Assembly (NCBI GenBank): GCA_003645185.1
Contig: QNEL01000002.1
Coordinates: 1-63,845 of the forward strand
Reading direction: 5' to 3'
DNA from: Candidatus Parabeggiatoa sp. nov. 3
Lineage (GTDB): Bacteria; Pseudomonadota; Gammaproteobacteria; Beggiatoales; Beggiatoaceae
DNA: 63,845 bases
Position numbers and translations under genes: made by a program. Below the pieces are notes generated by a model. That model was not told the DNA's origin. It saw only the letters and a program-made list of their open reading frames with translations, and searched no databases. Below are positions 39,682 to 49,836 of the stretch, one piece after another. How positions within the stretch are numbered: the stretch's first letter is position 1; every line of letters begins with the position of its first letter.

Positions 39682-41076
39682 TTAGGAAGAATCATTTGAA
39701 ACAAATGCCGGCAAGTGGACTGTAAAAATACTCCCCTTGTCTAATTCACTTTCTAATTCAATATAACCGCCCATCATATGTACAATTTTTTGACTAATAG
39801 CCAACCCTAATCCAGTACCCCCATATTTTCGAGTTGTTGAAGCATCGGCTTGTTTAAAGGGTTCAAATATCAATTCTTTTTGTTCCTGAGTCATTCCTAT
39901 GCCTTGATCACTAACACGAAATATAATCCAATCTGTATTTTTCTCCTGAACACGCTCAGCTTGCAAATCAATTTGACCCTTCTGACAAAATTTCGCAGCA
40001 TTACTGAGTAGATTCAGTAAAATTTGCCGTACTTTAATTAAATCAGCATGAACCTCCCCCAAGTTGTCAGACTTTGAAACATTTAAAGTATTATCATTCT
40101 TGTCTACCAAGGGTTGAATAGTAACAACAATATCTTGCAACATATCAGGTAAATTGAATGTTTCTAGGTATAATTCCATCTTACCGGCTTCAATTTTTGA
40201 AATATCCAGAATATCATTGATAAGACTTAACAAGTGTTCACCAGCAAAATAGATTTTTTGCAGATCGGCAGTAATATCCTGATCGCCTAATGCTTCCGCT
40301 TCTTCCTGCAATATTTCGCTGTAACCCATAATCGCACTGAGTGGTGTGCGTAATTCATGGCTCATGTTAGCCATGAACTGACTCTTGGCAATATTCGCTT
40401 CCTCTGCCGCACATTTTGCAACTTGCAGTTCCTGCTTGGCTAATTTAGCCAATTTATTTTTCTTTTCCAATTCCTCAGCAAAGCGTATATTGTCAGAAAA
40501 CTGTTGGACAATCACATCAATCAGAAAATAATAAACAACGACTGAAATGACGACAAAAATGGCATGAAGTAAAGTAATATCCAAACCATCTCCGTAGTTA
40601 TAAACCTTGAGAGGCACACCTAGCAAAGATAGGTTATAGACTTGGCAATAATTAAAAATGAGGTGATGAAGCGAGATAGTGAGAGCGCCTGCGACAATAG
40701 GATAAATATCTTTATATCGAATCAGAATAGGGAGTGCGACAAAAACATGGAAGTGCATCTCAATTCGACCGAAATGTTGTTGGATGAAAATAGCCGAAAA
40801 AATCATAAAAGAGATGCCCATAATCAGTCTTGAAAAAAGGGTACCTAGAAAAAAACGGTAGCCTAAAAAGGCAATCAAAATAACGCCACTGCCACCTATA
40901 AAACCGAGTTTATAAAAGCCATAACTGTACGCTGTAAATGTGCTGGCAACGAACCAGTGTAGCAACAAGAGAATCATCATCATCTTGTCGGCTTTAATAA
41001 AATCTTCTTGTAAAGCAGCCTCTACTTTTGGTGAAAAGGGCAGGTTATTTCTACTATTAAAAAGTTTTTTAAACAT
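39682..41076 (-). CDS. Membrane sensor histidine kinase
   Basis: A 464-aa kinase. The N-terminal ~200 residues hold about six helices, with two histidine-rich spots, [11 protein letters not shown] and ISLHHLIF; this membrane module is also seen on chemoreceptors and other kinases. A short coiled coil leads into HisKA with phospho-acceptor [20 protein letters not shown] (about residue 240) and HATPase_c with [10 protein letters not shown] (N box), ISDQGIG-like [10 protein letters not shown] (G1) and [13 protein letters not shown] (G2). No receiver domain is fused. It starts 10 bp after the SCO gene, implying co-transcription and perhaps sensing linked to copper or redox. No response regulator adjoins. 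Confidence 0.9.
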   Translation of the reverse strand: MFKKLFNSRNNLPFSPKVEAALQEDFIKADKMMMILLLLHWFVASTFTAYSYGFYKLGFIGGSGVILIAFLGYRFFLGTLFSRLIMGISFMIFSAIFIQQHFGRIEMHFHVFVALPILIRYKDIYPIVAGALTISLHHLIFNYCQVYNLSLLGVPLKVYNYGDGLDITLLHAIFVVISVVVYYFLIDVIVQQFSDNIRFAEELEKKNKLAKLAKQELQVAKCAAEEANIAKSQFMANMSHELRTPLSAIMGYSEILQEEAEALGDQDITADLQKIYFAGEHLLSLINDILDISKIEAGKMELYLETFNLPDMLQDIVVTIQPLVDKNDNTLNVSKSDNLGEVHADLIKVRQILLNLLSNAAKFCQKGQIDLQAERVQEKNTDWIIFRVSDQGIGMTQEQKELIFEPFKQADASTTRKYGGTGLGLAISQKIVHMMGGYIELESELDKGSIFTVHLPAFVSNDSS

Positions 41077-41086
41077 ATCGGTATGG

Positions 41087-41653
41087 TTAATAACGACGAC
41101 TTTTAAGCACTCTTAAATCATTCATCAAATTTGATTCGACTAAATTTGGCTGACTGTAGACATATTTCATTTTCCAACCAGCTAATTGTCTTTCCAACAA
41201 ATAAATATAGCTAGTATGCAAAGGTTCTTGCCCGTCATATTTGAAAAAAGACACCCCTAATTCGTCCATAAGTTGATTCAGTTGTCGTTTTGACAGGTGA
41301 TAACCTAGAAAATCAGGATGAAAATGCTTCGCATACCTCATGGAGACTTCTGCTGTCATCCCTAACTCTAAATTAACAAAAACAACTTTTAAGGCTTCAT
41401 CCTGATAAATTTTCCCGTAATCAGTATAAACATGCGCTAATGTTTTCAAAGTGACGGGACAAACTGTAGAACACCCAGGGTAGCCAAAAAAAACCAGTAA
41501 ATATTGCACAACGCCTTCAACAGGAAAATGGAAATTGACTGCTTTATTGCTTGTTAATGGAATAAAGGGAATCGCAAATAGCCATCCCCAGCTTAAAAAA
41601 ACCAATAATATACCAACAATCTTTTTTCTTGTTGTCACGATTTCAGTTATCAA
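41087..41653 (-). CDS. SCO1/SenC-family copper chaperone / thiol protein
   Basis: A 188-aa protein anchored by one N-terminal helix (about 10-30), with a periplasmic thioredoxin-like domain. Copper ligands are CSTVC (in [16 protein letters not shown]) and the distal His in [14 protein letters not shown] proteins deliver Cu to cytochrome oxidase CuA or to nitrous-oxide reductase, or act as thiol reductants. A NosY-like permease lies upstream on the same strand, making CuA/CuZ maturation a reasonable but unproven role. Confidence 0.88.
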   Translation of the reverse strand: MITEIVTTRKKIVGILLVFLSWGWLFAIPFIPLTSNKAVNFHFPVEGVVQYLLVFFGYPGCSTVCPVTLKTLAHVYTDYGKIYQDEALKVVFVNLELGMTAEVSMRYAKHFHPDFLGYHLSKRQLNQLMDELGVSFFKYDGQEPLHTSYIYLLERQLAGWKMKYVYSQPNLVESNLMNDLRVLKSRRY

Positions 41654-41660
41654 TTATCAA

Positions 41661-42026
41661 TTTCACGCTAAAGTTTCGCGGAGCGAAACTTTAGCGTGAA
41701 ATGTTGTTATTTGAGAAAATAGAACGCTGATTTAACTATTTAACTGATTAATGCTTAATAAGTGTTAATCATGTTTAAATCAGTGTTTCACGCTTTCACG
41801 CAAAAGTTTCGCTCCGCGAAACTTTTGCGTGAAAAAGTATTTCGCGATAAAAACTTTTGCGTGGTGTCATGATTAATCAGTTAAATCAGCGTTCTATCCT
41901 AAGCATGAAGTTTACCAACTTAATGTCATTCAATTGATAACTAATTTTCACGCAAAAGTATTTGCTTAAAAAACTTTATTTCACGCTTAAGTTTCGCTCC
42001 GCGAAACTTAAGCGTGAAATGTGAAA
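41661..42026. repeat. Hairpin cluster and MITE between permease and SCO genes
   Basis: Three TTTCACGC hairpins (41661-41701, 41786-41863, 41946-42026). The middle one lies inside a MITE-like unit 41719-41897 whose ends are ATAGAACGCTGATTTAACT and its inverse; ATAGAACGCTGAT recurs at 53547 and 58744. Confidence 0.8.
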
Positions 42027-42030
42027 CTGA

Positions 42031-42058
42031 TAACTGAACATTGATAACTGATAACTGT
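42031..42058. repeat. TAACTGA repeats
   Basis: TAACTGA at 42031-42037 and 42045-42051 and TAACTGT at 42052-42058, ending at the permease stop. Confidence 0.7.
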
Positions 42059-42889
42059 TTATAACAAATCGCCACGGCGAAACAGCAGATAACCCATCAT
42101 TGCACAAAGACTTCCCAATATCACAGGATAAACAAAAGACCAAATCAAATAGCCTGTTTGACCAAATAAATCCAAAATGACATAAGCTGTTGGGCCTAAA
42201 AGAATGAGTTGGGGATCAAATAACAGCATAGCCCCTGTGCGAAAGCTTTGTAATGGATTGGCTAAAGCTATGAATACCAAAAGTTCGGCAGAAAACTGCT
42301 CGCGTACCATCAAACCCAGTAAGATTAAATCAAGAAATACCAGCAAAAATAACCAGATAAAAAACGCGCTCCCTTGTGCTATATCGACAGAACGCGCCAT
42401 ACTGGAAATCAGCATACCGATGCCAAGAAAACACCAGGCTAACGCAACCAGTAAGCCAGTGTAAAAAGCCAATAAATGCCAAGGTACTGTCACGTCACGC
42501 CATAACCCCCAGCCTACTGCGACTACCATTGCCATAAAAACGGGTAGGAAAATGACGATAAAGCGTCCAATGAGTTTTCCCCAGTACCAAGCCGAGAGAG
42601 ACACAGGTAAAGAAAGTAGATATTCAAAAACCCCCGCATCGATATCACCTGCAACCGAGCGCACCGTACTCATTAAAACAAAAATGGGCAAGATAGCCAT
42701 ACACACAGAGATGTAAGTCAGCAACAAACGGGTTAAACCAGTCAATCCCATGACACGAGATTCCGTCAACCCAAATACCAATAATAAGATGATGAGACCA
42801 CCAAATACCGTGGTATAAAGTAAAAACCAACGCGCTCGCAAGGATTCAGAAATATCAAGTAAAGCTGTCAACCATAAATGTTTCATCAA
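42059..42889 (-). CDS. ABC-2 type permease, NosY-like
   Basis: A 276-aa integral membrane protein with about six helices. MSTVRSVAGDIDAGVFEYLL and SLPVSLSAWYWGKLIGRFIV resemble NosY and related ABC-2 permeases. NosY works with NosD and ATPase NosF in CuZ assembly of nitrous-oxide reductase; neither nosF, nosD nor nosZ is in the window, so a general ABC-2 role remains possible. The SCO gene follows on the same strand after a 405-bp repeat-filled gap. Confidence 0.75.
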   Translation of the reverse strand: MMKHLWLTALLDISESLRARWFLLYTTVFGGLIILLLVFGLTESRVMGLTGLTRLLLTYISVCMAILPIFVLMSTVRSVAGDIDAGVFEYLLSLPVSLSAWYWGKLIGRFIVIFLPVFMAMVVAVGWGLWRDVTVPWHLLAFYTGLLVALAWCFLGIGMLISSMARSVDIAQGSAFFIWLFLLVFLDLILLGLMVREQFSAELLVFIALANPLQSFRTGAMLLFDPQLILLGPTAYVILDLFGQTGYLIWSFVYPVILGSLCAMMGYLLFRRGDLL

Positions 42890-43421
42890 AAAATCACAGT
42901 ATAGAAATAATCAATCATGAACGAAAAATGTGCTATTCCCTAAAAAGTTCACAGAGTCGTACTTCGTTCGACAGAATACTTGAGCTAAGGAAAATCTCTG
43001 TGAGACACTATAGATATCCTAAATGAGTTGTAAATTTGAGTACACGAATTTAAATCCTTTTGGGCTTATGTTCTTCACAAATCATTTAGGATCACTATAT
43101 GTTGTGTGTGTTGAAGGGGGCGAAAGAAAATCGTGCCATGCACCATTTCACTTAAGAAGTTTCGCTTCGCGAAACTTCTTAAGTGAAATAAAGTTGCGCG
43201 CAACTTCTTAAGTGAAATGTGAAATACAGTTTAAGTTGCCCAAGTTGCCCAAAGCCATAATCTAGAGATGAACAATTGGACTTTTGAACAAAATGATAAA
43301 AATGAACATTTCACATTTCACGCGCTTTGTTGCGCGCAACTTTAGCGAAGCTTCACTACGCGCGTGAAATGTGAAACACTGTTCATGCCAGTTTTGAGTT
43401 TTACTGGTATTAAAAATACCA
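42890..43421. repeat. Intergenic with TTTCACTT/TTTCACGC hairpins
   Basis: Hairpins at 43145-43222 and 43305-43378. The first and its flanks are an inverted copy of the 10.43-kb cluster. A GTTCACAGAGT...ACAGAAT string at 42948-42977 recurs at 45729. No gene. Confidence 0.8.
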
Positions 43422-43640
43422 TTAGGCAATCTCGAAGCGATTGTTCGGAACTTGACAGCCGGAGCTTTTTAGTGAGTGACATGCTGGTGAAGATTTTAAT
43501 ACATCATTCAATTGACATTTGCGAATTTGTTGTTGTTCCAAGCTGGGGGACATATCACAGGCACCAGCTTTTATTGAGGTTTGGCTAGGTATGCCTAATA
43601 CACGCTTCTGTTCATGGGTTTTTGTTCGATTTGAGGACAT
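43422..43640 (-). CDS. Possible small cysteine-containing protein
   Basis: A 72-aa reading frame (MSSNRTKTHEQKRVLGIPSQ ... CQVPNNRFEIA) with AAAAGGAG nine nt before the ATG and four cysteines (at C-D-M, C-Q-L, C-H-S and C-Q-V). Not recognised. It could be a genuine small protein or a chance frame among repeats. Confidence 0.3.
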   Translation of the reverse strand: MSSNRTKTHEQKRVLGIPSQTSIKAGACDMSPSLEQQQIRKCQLNDVLKSSPACHSLKSSGCQVPNNRFEIA

Positions 43641-43891
43641 TTGTTTTATGCTCCTTTTTCTGGTTTTGAGCTTGAATAACATGATGCGAATGCATAAAGT
43701 CTATCGATGATATTAACGGCCTTTTATAGTTACAAGTTTAATAGTATTTAATAGTATTAATAGTATGAATAAAAAAACCTGTTTTTGGTAAAATGCGGCA
43801 CCATATCGTCCACACAATATAAGCTTCATCACGTTTTTCTTTAACTGTAGTGATTTTTAATCAAGTTCCTACAAAAAAAACGCTCTACTTA

Positions 43892-45389
43892 GAGCCTCTT
43901 GCAAAACTCCATCAAAACAATATCTTTATAGCTTATCAAAATGGATATGTAGTATAATAAAAAAATATAGATCAAGCAATACTTAAATCACTCTATTACT
44001 CTACTCTGGATATTTTGAGATGAATCAACTCTTCGATAACTTTATCCCAATATTGGCTGACCATTCAAGGAAGCTTATGACCAAAGTTGAAAAAAGAATT
44101 AGGTGAACTGACAACAAAACAACAATTACTGATAACGGTTTTAGAAGTTCTTCGGATAGAAGAACTAAATGAAAAGTCATCTTCGTCTTCCAGGCCGGTA
44201 TCGAAGTGACCGAGTAGCGATAGCTAGAGCATTTATAGCCAAGGCGATATATGATATGCCCACTACCCTAATTTTATTGGATCGGCTCGCATGTTCCAAA
44301 AGTTCTTAGGCGAATTTGTTTTTGTGCGAAAGTCAAAGAAATTCTTCGCTGCTCAACGTTTTCTCGGGCGTTTGCAGAATTCGCAAAAACTAAGTTGCCG
44401 GGAAAAATACATGAGGCATTGATAAAAAAGACTTGACCCTGAAGAACTCGCCTTGCACATTTCAAGAGATGCTTGAGCAAATAGAAGCCCGTGAAAAACC
44501 GATAAAGAAGGATAAAAACAACGAAGAGCTTCAAAAACAGAATCTATCCCGTGGACGTCCTAAAAAGGGTTTCGATATCGTCAAAGAACCTACTCGGGAA
44601 CGATGCTCCGGCGACATGAGTCTTGACCAAATGCTGGAAGACTTACCCAAAGACTGGTGCCTGCGTGGTAGCAAGAAATTAAGTCAAGGGTCACACAGAA
44701 ACTTGGGTCGGTTACAAGCTTCATATCGACACAGCTGATGGGAAAGGCACGGTGAGTTGTGTGTTAACCTCTGCTTCAACACATGATAGGAAAAAAGCAA
44801 TTCCTTTGGCAGAAAAAACGAAAAAGCGAGTAACCAATCTCTATGATTTAATGGATTGCTGCTTATGATGCCTCCGAAATTAGGACGAAAAGTTTTGAAC
44901 TTGGTCATGTTCCTATTATAGATGTCAACCCGCGCCGTGATAAGGTTTTGAAAAAAGAACTTTTAGCCTCAAAAAAACGGCTTCAATTTATCCATGTTGA
45001 GTATTCTTTCCAAGTTCGTTATCGTGAAAGAAGTGCATCTGAACGAGTCAATTTCAGTCTGAAAGATGAATTTGGGGGTCGCCATGTCCGTGTGTGTGCG
45101 AGGTCACGCCAAAGTTTTCAGTCACCTCATGTTTTGTATCTTAGTCATTACTGTCGAGCAATTAATGCGATTTATTGACATAGATTAGTATCAATAATAA
45201 GACAATATTGTTAAAAATAACTATTTGAAGAATGTAGGGACTGGTACGTTCCAAAATCACCAATTTTACTTGTTTTTAGCTTTATAGTACTAATTTCGTT
45301 TTGGGCAGGCAAAAATTGATAATCAAGTATTTTTTACTTTTTTTTACACACTAGTCGTGGAAGAGTTTAAGAGTTTTGCAAAAGGCTCC
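43892..45389 (+). mobile_element. IS5-superfamily element, complete ends, dead transposase
   Basis: 1498 bp. Terminal repeats GAGCCTCTTGCAAAACTC (43892-43909) and the inverse of GAGCCTTTTGCAAAACTC (45372-45389) differ at one base. A 4-bp duplication CTTA flanks it (43888-43891; 45390-45393), fitting the YTAR target of the IS5 group. Confidence 0.85.
44020..45178 (+). pseudogene. IS5-like DDE transposase, multiply frameshifted
   Basis: Starts MNQLFDNFIPILADHSRKL near 44020; catalytic-core pieces follow in shifting frames: ETWVGYKLHIDTADG, VLTSASTHDRKKAIPLAEKT, AAYDASEIRTKSFELGHVPI, IDVNPRRDKVLKKELLASKK and RERSASERVNFSLKDEFGGR. Several stops and frame changes make it inactive. Confidence 0.85.
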
Positions 45390-45393
45390 TTAT

Positions 45394-46678
45394 ATAGAAT
45401 ATTATGCACTTGTGACACAATATCCTCTACACGACGTTTTCGAGAAGTCACAGATTTCTAAAACAGAAACGTTCATGTATAGATATTGTAATTTATTTAA
45501 TACAATACTTGATAATCAATAGTTAATAGTTAATAGTTTCATTTATGAATGATAGTATTTACATACTATCAAATACCATCAAATACTATTTAATCAGTAA
45601 ATGTATATAATACTAAACACTTCTATAGTGTACTCAGGTTAGTTTTATTATCATAGACTTTAAAATATTTTTCATTTTTCAACATTCGAGGTTCAAGTTT
45701 TTGTTTGCCCCAATTTGAATCTCGAATAAAGTTCACAGAGTAGCACATCGTTCCACAGAATCTAAATATAATAGACTTGTCCCTAAATAATTATATTTTG
45801 TATTTCATAGACTTATATAGACTTCAAAATTGAAAGTCATTAAAAATCAATTTGTTATGACAATAACACTGAGATTTGATAATTACTAATTGATCAGATA
45901 TAAAGATATTAGCTTCATTTTTAACCCAATATGTAAAAACTTTTTTTTCGATGTTATTTATGTTGTTACAGTCTTCTGGAAGTTGCCAACACAGAAAAAT
46001 TATTTTTAGGCACTGATACACGGAATCAATTATTTTATCTATAAAAATCATAGAATTATTAAATGTACTTTATTTGAATTTGTGCTGTTGTTAAAAACAT
46101 TTAATATCAATATTATTCTGTAATAATTGCGTTTCTATTTGTTTCATTAAAAATTGCTTTGTCAAGATATTATTCGTAAGTTACGTAAATTGTACATATT
46201 TATTGGTATCCTTTATTTTATAGGTATCGTTTATGTGTTATAAACTTTATTAATTAATATGTTATAAGCCCTTATTAAGGTCTAATATTAATTAAATTGA
46301 TTTAAACAGCTATTTAAGAGTTGTCAAGAGAGTCACTTTGGGGAATAATCCCTTTTTTATAATCTCTCTTGCTTTGCAATTTGCAATTTTATACAGGCAC
46401 AGGTTGATAATGATTTGAAAAACTATAATATATATTCTTCTAGCAAAGTGACTATTATGCAATAAGAATTTTAAAGAGAATCTCTGATTGTAACAGATTT
46501 TTGAAACACCAAAAATAATGGGGCTTTTCCATTATTTGAAAGGGCGATAACGAACGGATCGCCCCTACAATATTTGGCGTCGGGGCTGGGATTGCGTGTT
46601 CGCCCTCCCCAAAATCCGTTAGAATCAAGAGAATATTAATACAAATCAAAAATTGAATTAAGTTATTTAAAATGACTT
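45394..46678. other. AT-rich intergenic, no supported gene
   Basis: About 1.3 kb. A 75-codon minus-strand frame at 45824-46051 lacks a clear start signal and similarity. 46482-46640 is a repeat unit (GGGGCTTTTCCATTATTTG ... GGGCGATAACG) that recurs inverted at 47750-47840. Confidence 0.5.
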
Positions 46679-46818
46679 AGGAACGCGCATAAAATAACTT
46701 TTCACGCAAAAGTACAGCGAAGCAAAACTTTTGCGTGAAAAAGACAACTTTTTCTCAATACAGCAATAACAAGGGAGTCGCTAATTTTTTATGGATATTT
46801 TATTTCATGCACGTTCCT
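46679..46818. mobile_element. AGGAACG MITE (copy 2) with embedded hairpin
   Basis: AGGAACGCGCATAA...CATGCACGTTCCT. Compared with 10711-10810 it has an extra TTTCACGCAAAAGTACAGCG hairpin (46702-46742) between AACTT and GACAAC. Confidence 0.8.
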
Positions 46819-46829
46819 TAATAAGAAAT

Positions 46830-46870
46830 TCTACGCAAAAGTACAGCGAAGCAAAACTTTTGCGTAGAAA
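46830..46870. repeat. CTACGCAAAAGT hairpin
   Basis: CTACGCAAAAGTACAGCGAA and its inverse, nearly the same core as the hairpin inside the MITE 100 bp upstream. Confidence 0.8.
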
Positions 46871-46999
46871 ATTGTTTGACGTGATTTCAGGCTGTTCATT
46901 TTTTCATTTTTGACTTGTCTTTTCCCGTTTGTACAAAGCTTGACTTATACGTGCCAATAATCTAATTTTATAAGGCGATACTTAACAAGAGGTAACATC

Positions 47000-47200
47000 A
47001 TGCGTATTAACGTCAATATTGACGACGAATTGTTTCAAAAAGCCACTAATTTCAGTGGCTTGAAAACTAAAAAGGCTGTTGTCGAACAAGCACTGAACTT
47101 TTATGTTCACATGCAAGCTCAACAACAGATTCGCCAATTACGAGGCAAGATGCCCTGGGGTTGGGATGAGAATACTGAGGAGGGGCAGACGGACAAATGA
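47000..47200 (+). CDS. vapB: VapB-type antitoxin
   Basis: A 66-aa ribbon-helix-helix antitoxin (DUF2191-like): MRINVNIDDELFQKATNFSG is the beta strand plus helix and KTKKAVVEQALNFYVHMQAQ the second helix; the C-terminus (GKMPWGWDENTEEG) should bind VapC. AGAGGTAACATC precedes the ATG. Overlaps vapC by 4 bp (ATGA). Such antitoxins repress their own promoter as the VapBC complex. Confidence 0.88.
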   Translation: MRINVNIDDELFQKATNFSGLKTKKAVVEQALNFYVHMQAQQQIRQLRGKMPWGWDENTEEGQTDK

Positions 47201-47586
47201 TTTTACCAGTATCGAAAATATGGATTGACTACTTTAGTGGCAAAACCACTTCACAAACTGAATTGCTCGACGATATACTGGCTAATGGTCAAGTTATCGT
47301 AGGGGATATCATTTTGAATGAAGTTTTGCAAGGTTTTCGCACTGATACCGATTTTGATCGGGTCAAACATTTACTCACTTGTTTACCCTTTCGAGAAATG
47401 CTAGGCCAAACAATGGTCCTGCAAAGTGCACAAAATTATCGCTTGTTACGTCAAAAGGGCCTGACTATTCGTAATACAACGAACATAGCGGTAGGTACGT
47501 TTTGTGTGATTAATAAGTTAACCTTATTACACGATGAACCTGATTTTTCATTAATGGTTGAGCATTTAGGCTTACAAGTGTTGTAA
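47197..47586 (+). CDS. vapC: VapC PIN-domain protein, probably catalytically impaired
   Basis: A 129-aa PIN-domain protein. Family members read VDTSVWIDYF at the start; here it is LPVSKIWIDYF, so the first catalytic Asp is replaced. The second acid (NEVLQGF) is kept. The third, normally an Asp in the KTIDxxIATFC-type motif, is Asn in NTTNIAVGTFC. LLHDEPDFSLMVEHLGLQVL keeps the last acids. VapC enzymes are site-specific RNases; this one may be an inactive remnant or a binding decoy retained with vapB. Confidence 0.85.
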   Translation: MILPVSKIWIDYFSGKTTSQTELLDDILANGQVIVGDIILNEVLQGFRTDTDFDRVKHLLTCLPFREMLGQTMVLQSAQNYRLLRQKGLTIRNTTNIAVGTFCVINKLTLLHDEPDFSLMVEHLGLQVL

Positions 47587-48331
47587 TGCAAATCTCCTTT
47601 CCAAAGCTAAGCTTTACCCATAAGTCGTCTATCGTTGTGTGAATGGTGATTTTTTAAGTTTTTTTAAATGAAAACAATAATTTATGTAGTGGTTAGGTTG
47701 AGGTTAATATCAGAGAGTTAATCAGCTTCAATCCTGATAAATTGGTTGTTTAAAGCGTTCCTGATTATAACGGATGATCGGAGAGGGCGATAACTTCGGT
47801 TCGCCCTTTCAAATAATGAAAAAGTCCCATTATCAGTATAACGAAAACCTTTTTAATGATCTTTGTAGGGTGGGAGCGCTGTCCGTCAAAAATCAGTTTT
47901 TTTTCCTTAAATTTCACCTGCTTGCCCACCACTTGACACCATAAAACCCTTGATATTTAATCCGTTTTCGATCTACTGATTATTTCTGGTGTCCCCCGCT
48001 TTGAAGTTACAATCAGCAGCGTTCTATTTTTTCGTTTAAGTTTAACATTTCACGCTTTCAGGTTAAGGAATATCCAAAGTGAAACAGTGTGTTTTGTCGG
48101 GTGGGTAACGTGTTTTTAAAGCCCACCACGCCATCAATGTAGGGCTCCCTACGTGTTTTTAAAGCCCACCATTTCCTCTAAACATTCAACATTTTCAATA
48201 GAAAGATTTGTTGGTCAAAAATAAGTTTGGAAAAGGAGATTATCAAAATTCCCCCCTACAGCTTCAAAAATCACATGAAACTTATCAATGCTCAATGATT
48301 CATTTATCAACACATTGATATTTTTGATATT
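47587..48331. repeat. Repeat-rich intergenic after vapBC
   Basis: Inverted partner of the 46.5-kb unit at 47750-47840 (GGCGATAACTTCGG, TTTCAAATAATGAAAAAGTC) and several GTGGGTAACGTGTTTTTAAA...CCCACC palindromes at 48100-48175. No gene. Confidence 0.7.
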
Positions 48332-48459
48332 TGGCGTGTTGTCTGAGAAAACACACCTTAAGGTGAAATACGAATTTGACACTATGTTCATATTTTGTTC
48401 AGGGTAAAATTTAAACCCCTATATTCACCCTAAAATAGGTTTTATCAGACAACACGCCA
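48332..48459. mobile_element. TGGCGTGTTGTCTGA MITE
   Basis: 128 bp with inverted ends TGGCGTGTTGTCTGAGAAAA and TGGCGTGTTGTCTGATAAAA, one mismatch in 20. It ends 51 bp before miaB and may carry or displace the miaB promoter. Confidence 0.8.
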
Positions 48460-48510
48460 TTTAGTAATTAATATTTTAGGCCAGCGATTATCTGACAAAC
48501 TCTATATGCC

Positions 48511-49836
48511 ATGGGACACAAACTCTATATCAAAACCTTCGGATGCCAGATGAATGAATATGATTCATCACGCATTGCAGATGCATTACAAGCTTCTCAC
48601 GGGCTAGAACTCACTGATGATCCAGCAAAAGCAGATGTTTTATTGTTAAATACGTGTTCTGTCCGTGAAAAACCGCAAGAAAAAGTGTTTTCACACTTGG
48701 GCACATGGCGACAGTTGAAAGAAAAACATCCTCATGTCATCATTGGCGTGGGCGGTTGTGTCGCGAGTCAAGAAGGTAAAGCGATTCGTGAACGTGCCCC
48801 TTATGTCGATTTGATTTTTGGGCCACAAACTTTGCATCGCTTACCGACTATGCTGTCTGAAGTGCAACACACTCACAAACATAAGATTGATATTTCTTTT
48901 CCTGAAAACGAAAAGTTTGAGACTTTGCCAGAGCCCAAAGCTGAAGGCCCAACGGCGTTTTTGTCCATTATGGAAGGGTGTAGCCATTATTGTACTTATT
49001 GTGTCGTACCTTACACACGCGGTGAGGAAGTCAGTCGCCCATTTGATGATGTCATTGCAGAAATCGCCCTCTTAGCAGATCAAGGTGTGCGCGAAGTCAC
49101 CCTGCTTGGACAAAATGTCAATGGATATCGAGGCTATAAGGCAGAAGGTGAGATAGCAGATTTAGCCGTCTTGATAACCTATATTGCAGCGATTGATAGT
49201 ATAAAGCGCATTCGTTATACCACCTCTCACCCACTAGAATTGTCCTATAATCTCATTCAAGTCTACGCAGAAGTACCCAAATTAGTCAGTCATTTACATT
49301 TACCCGTGCAAAGTGGTTCGGATCGGATTTTAAGTCTGATGAAACGCGGACATACAGTCTTGGAATATAAACAAAAAGTCCGCAAATTGCGAGCAATACG
49401 CCCCGATTTAAGTTTGTCTTCCGATTTTATTATCGGCTTTCCAGGAGAAACAGAGGCCGATTTTCAAGCAACTATGCAATTGATTGAAGAAATTGGATTT
49501 GATCACTCTTTTAGTTTTATTTACAGCCCGCGCCCCGGAACACCTGCAGCCAGTTTACCTGATGATGTCCCAATAACCATAAAAAAACAACGTCTTGCTC
49601 AATTGCAAGCGCGTATCACTGAAATGGCTCACGCGATTAGCGCATCATTAGTTGGCAGTATACAACTGATTTTGGTTGAACAGCCATCACGTAAAAATCC
49701 TGAAGAATTAGCAGGGCGCACAGAAAATAATAGAGTCGTGAATTTCCCCGGAAAAGCTGATTTGATAGGGCAATTTGTAAACGTGCGAATTACACAAGCC
49801 TTGCCTAATTCGCTACGGGGTGAAATCTATCAATGA
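48511..49836 (+). CDS. miaB: tRNA-2-methylthio-N6-dimethylallyladenosine synthase MiaB
   Basis: A 441-aa radical-SAM methylthiotransferase acting on A37 of tRNAs reading UNN codons. The N-terminal UPF0004 domain has auxiliary-cluster cysteines ([24 protein letters not shown]). The radical-SAM motif is CSHYCTYC (about residue 154). The C-terminal TRAM domain ends RGEIYQ. In E. coli and many relatives miaB is directly upstream of ybeZ; here it stands alone. Confidence 0.97.
   Translation: MGHKLYIKTFGCQMNEYDSSRIADALQASHGLELTDDPAKADVLLLNTCSVREKPQEKVFSHLGTWRQLKEKHPHVIIGVGGCVASQEGKAIRERAPYVDLIFGPQTLHRLPTMLSEVQHTHKHKIDISFPENEKFETLPEPKAEGPTAFLSIMEGCSHYCTYCVVPYTRGEEVSRPFDDVIAEIALLADQGVREVTLLGQNVNGYRGYKAEGEIADLAVLITYIAAIDSIKRIRYTTSHPLELSYNLIQVYAEVPKLVSHLHLPVQSGSDRILSLMKRGHTVLEYKQKVRKLRAIRPDLSLSSDFIIGFPGETEADFQATMQLIEEIGFDHSFSFIYSPRPGTPAASLPDDVPITIKKQRLAQLQARITEMAHAISASLVGSIQLILVEQPSRKNPEELAGRTENNRVVNFPGKADLIGQFVNVRITQALPNSLRGEIYQ

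Noticed and set aside
45824..46051. 75-codon minus-strand frame in the AT-rich stretch
   Set aside because: No convincing start signal and amino-acid composition explained by AT bias.
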